This document shows positions 63,299 through 64,000 of a DNA stretch of 64,000 bases, piece by piece. A program made the position numbers and the translations under genes. This stretch comes from Paraburkholderia phenazinium. GTDB taxonomy: Bacteria > Pseudomonadota > Gammaproteobacteria > Burkholderiales > Burkholderiaceae. Below the pieces are notes generated by a model. That model ran no database searches and was not told the DNA's origin. It saw only the letters and a list, made by a program, of their open reading frames with translations. The DNA is taken from contig NZ_FSRU01000002.1 of assembly GCF_900142845.1 (NCBI RefSeq), positions 1,054,001 through 1,118,000 on the forward strand, in the 5' to 3' direction. How positions within the stretch are numbered: the stretch's first letter is position 1; each line of letters opens with the position of its first letter.

Positions 63299-64000
63299 AT
63301 GGACATCGAATTCCTCGCCAATCTGCTGCTGGTGGTCGACAGCGGCTCGATGGCCGAAGCGGCCCGCCGCGTCGGCGTGACGGCGGCGGCCGTCGCGCAG
63401 CAGGTCCAGGCGCTAGAACGGGAATTGGGCGTACCGCTGCTGGTGCGGGCGGGACGCACGGTCATTCCGACTGAAGCGGGGCATCGCGTGATCGAGCGGG
63501 CGCGCGGTCTGGTTCGCGAGTTTTCCGACCTCAAGGCGTTTGCGCTGAAGGGGGAAGCGGCCGGCGAATTGCGTATCGGCACCATCACCACGGCTTTGCT
63601 GAGCCTGATGCCGGATGTACTCGCGCGCTTTGCCGCGGTGTTTTCGCAGGTAAAGGTTCTGATTCGCGCCGGCACCTCGATGGAACTCTACGAAACGCTG
63701 CTGCGCGGCGAGCTCGATGTCGCGGTTTGCCTGCACCCGGCGTTCACGTTGCCGAAGGCCTACGACTGGCATCTGCTGCGGGAAGAGCCGCTGGTAGTGC
63801 TGGCGCCTGCCCGCTTCGCCGCAGACGATCCCCATGAACTGCTGCGGCGCGAGCCGTTCATCCGCTACGACCGCTCGCTCGGCGGCGGCAAACAGGCGGA
63901 TGCTTACCTGCGGGCGGCACGCATCGCCCCGCGCGAATTGTTCGAGCTGAATTCGCTGATGGCGATCGCCATGATGGTCGATCGCGGTCTCGGTGTGTCG
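63299..64000 (+). CDS. LysR-family regulator (3' end missing)
   Basis: 234 codons, open at the right edge. ATG 63299: MDIEFLANLLLVVDSGSMAE, HTH EAARRVGVTAAAVAQQVQALE, effector domain from about residue 90 (GELRIGTITTALLSLMPDVL). Divergent from the CitE-like/CoA-transferase operon, its likely target. Confidence 0.9.
   Translation, partial: MDIEFLANLLLVVDSGSMAEAARRVGVTAAAVAQQVQALERELGVPLLVRAGRTVIPTEAGHRVIERARGLVREFSDLKAFALKGEAAGELRIGTITTALLSLMPDVLARFAAVFSQVKVLIRAGTSMELYETLLRGELDVAVCLHPAFTLPKAYDWHLLREEPLVVLAPARFAADDPHELLRREPFIRYDRSLGGGKQADAYLRAARIAPRELFELNSLMAIAMMVDRGLGVS

Overview
This is a high-GC chromosomal window with the gene content, codon use and operon types of Burkholderia sensu lato, most likely Paraburkholderia. 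That placement is inferred from gene families; no rRNA, tRNA, phage, IS element or CRISPR array was seen. It holds about 50 protein genes and is cut at both ends: a TPR/glycosyltransferase gene on the left and a LysR regulator on the right.

Layout. (1) 1-1147: 3' part of a TPR glycosyltransferase. (2) 1239-9878: nitrate assimilation. nirB, nirD and a NasA-diflavin reductase fusion run on the minus strand, and cobA (siroheme precursor synthesis) diverges on the plus strand. (3) 9887-15600: a minus-strand operon of amino-acid-type ABC transporter, FMN monooxygenase and flavin reductase, with a divergent LysR; probably uptake and oxidative cleavage of an organosulfur or similar compound. (4) 15616-17764: nitrate transporter narK and a soluble P-box/PilJ nitrate-sensor-like protein. 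(5) 18390-22940: a drug-type MFS transporter, a PagL-like lipid A deacylase, a small unknown protein and a membrane-anchored TAXI solute receptor. (6) 23135-25814: cydAB-type quinol oxidase with a DUF2474 small subunit. (7) 25852-28791: mipA and a two-component system. (8) 28988-33010: small proteins and a BamA paralogue. (9) 33240-43545: an OmpR-type regulator and an mdtABC-OprM RND efflux operon. (10) 43599-47835: a branched-chain amino-acid-type binding protein, a DadA-like oxidase and a MocR regulator. (11) 48080-50734: a glycine-rich repeat protein, an AT-richer stretch and a lipoprotein esterase. (12) 50930-55728: D-malate/tartrate dehydrogenase with LysR and MFS transporter, then class I aldolase. 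(13) 55718-64000: a trypsin-like protease, then a five-gene operon (CitE-like lyase, class III CoA-transferase, TIM-barrel hydrolase, two organic-acid transporters) with a divergent LysR.

The most coherent signal is regulatory. Three separate transcription units, nirBD-nasA, cobA and pilJ-narK, each carry a sigma-54 promoter match. In each, a leader follows within a few bases with two hairpins whose six-base loops start with A and have G at position 4; the second hairpin overlaps the 5' arm of an intrinsic terminator. This is the architecture of ANTAR-protein (NasT/NasR type) antitermination targets. Between the divergent nirB and cobA promoters are two NtrC-like sites 21 bp apart. Together they describe a compact nitrogen-limitation plus nitrate-induction regulon supplying the transporter, a putative sensor, both reductases and the siroheme precursor. 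No ANTAR protein is encoded in the window.
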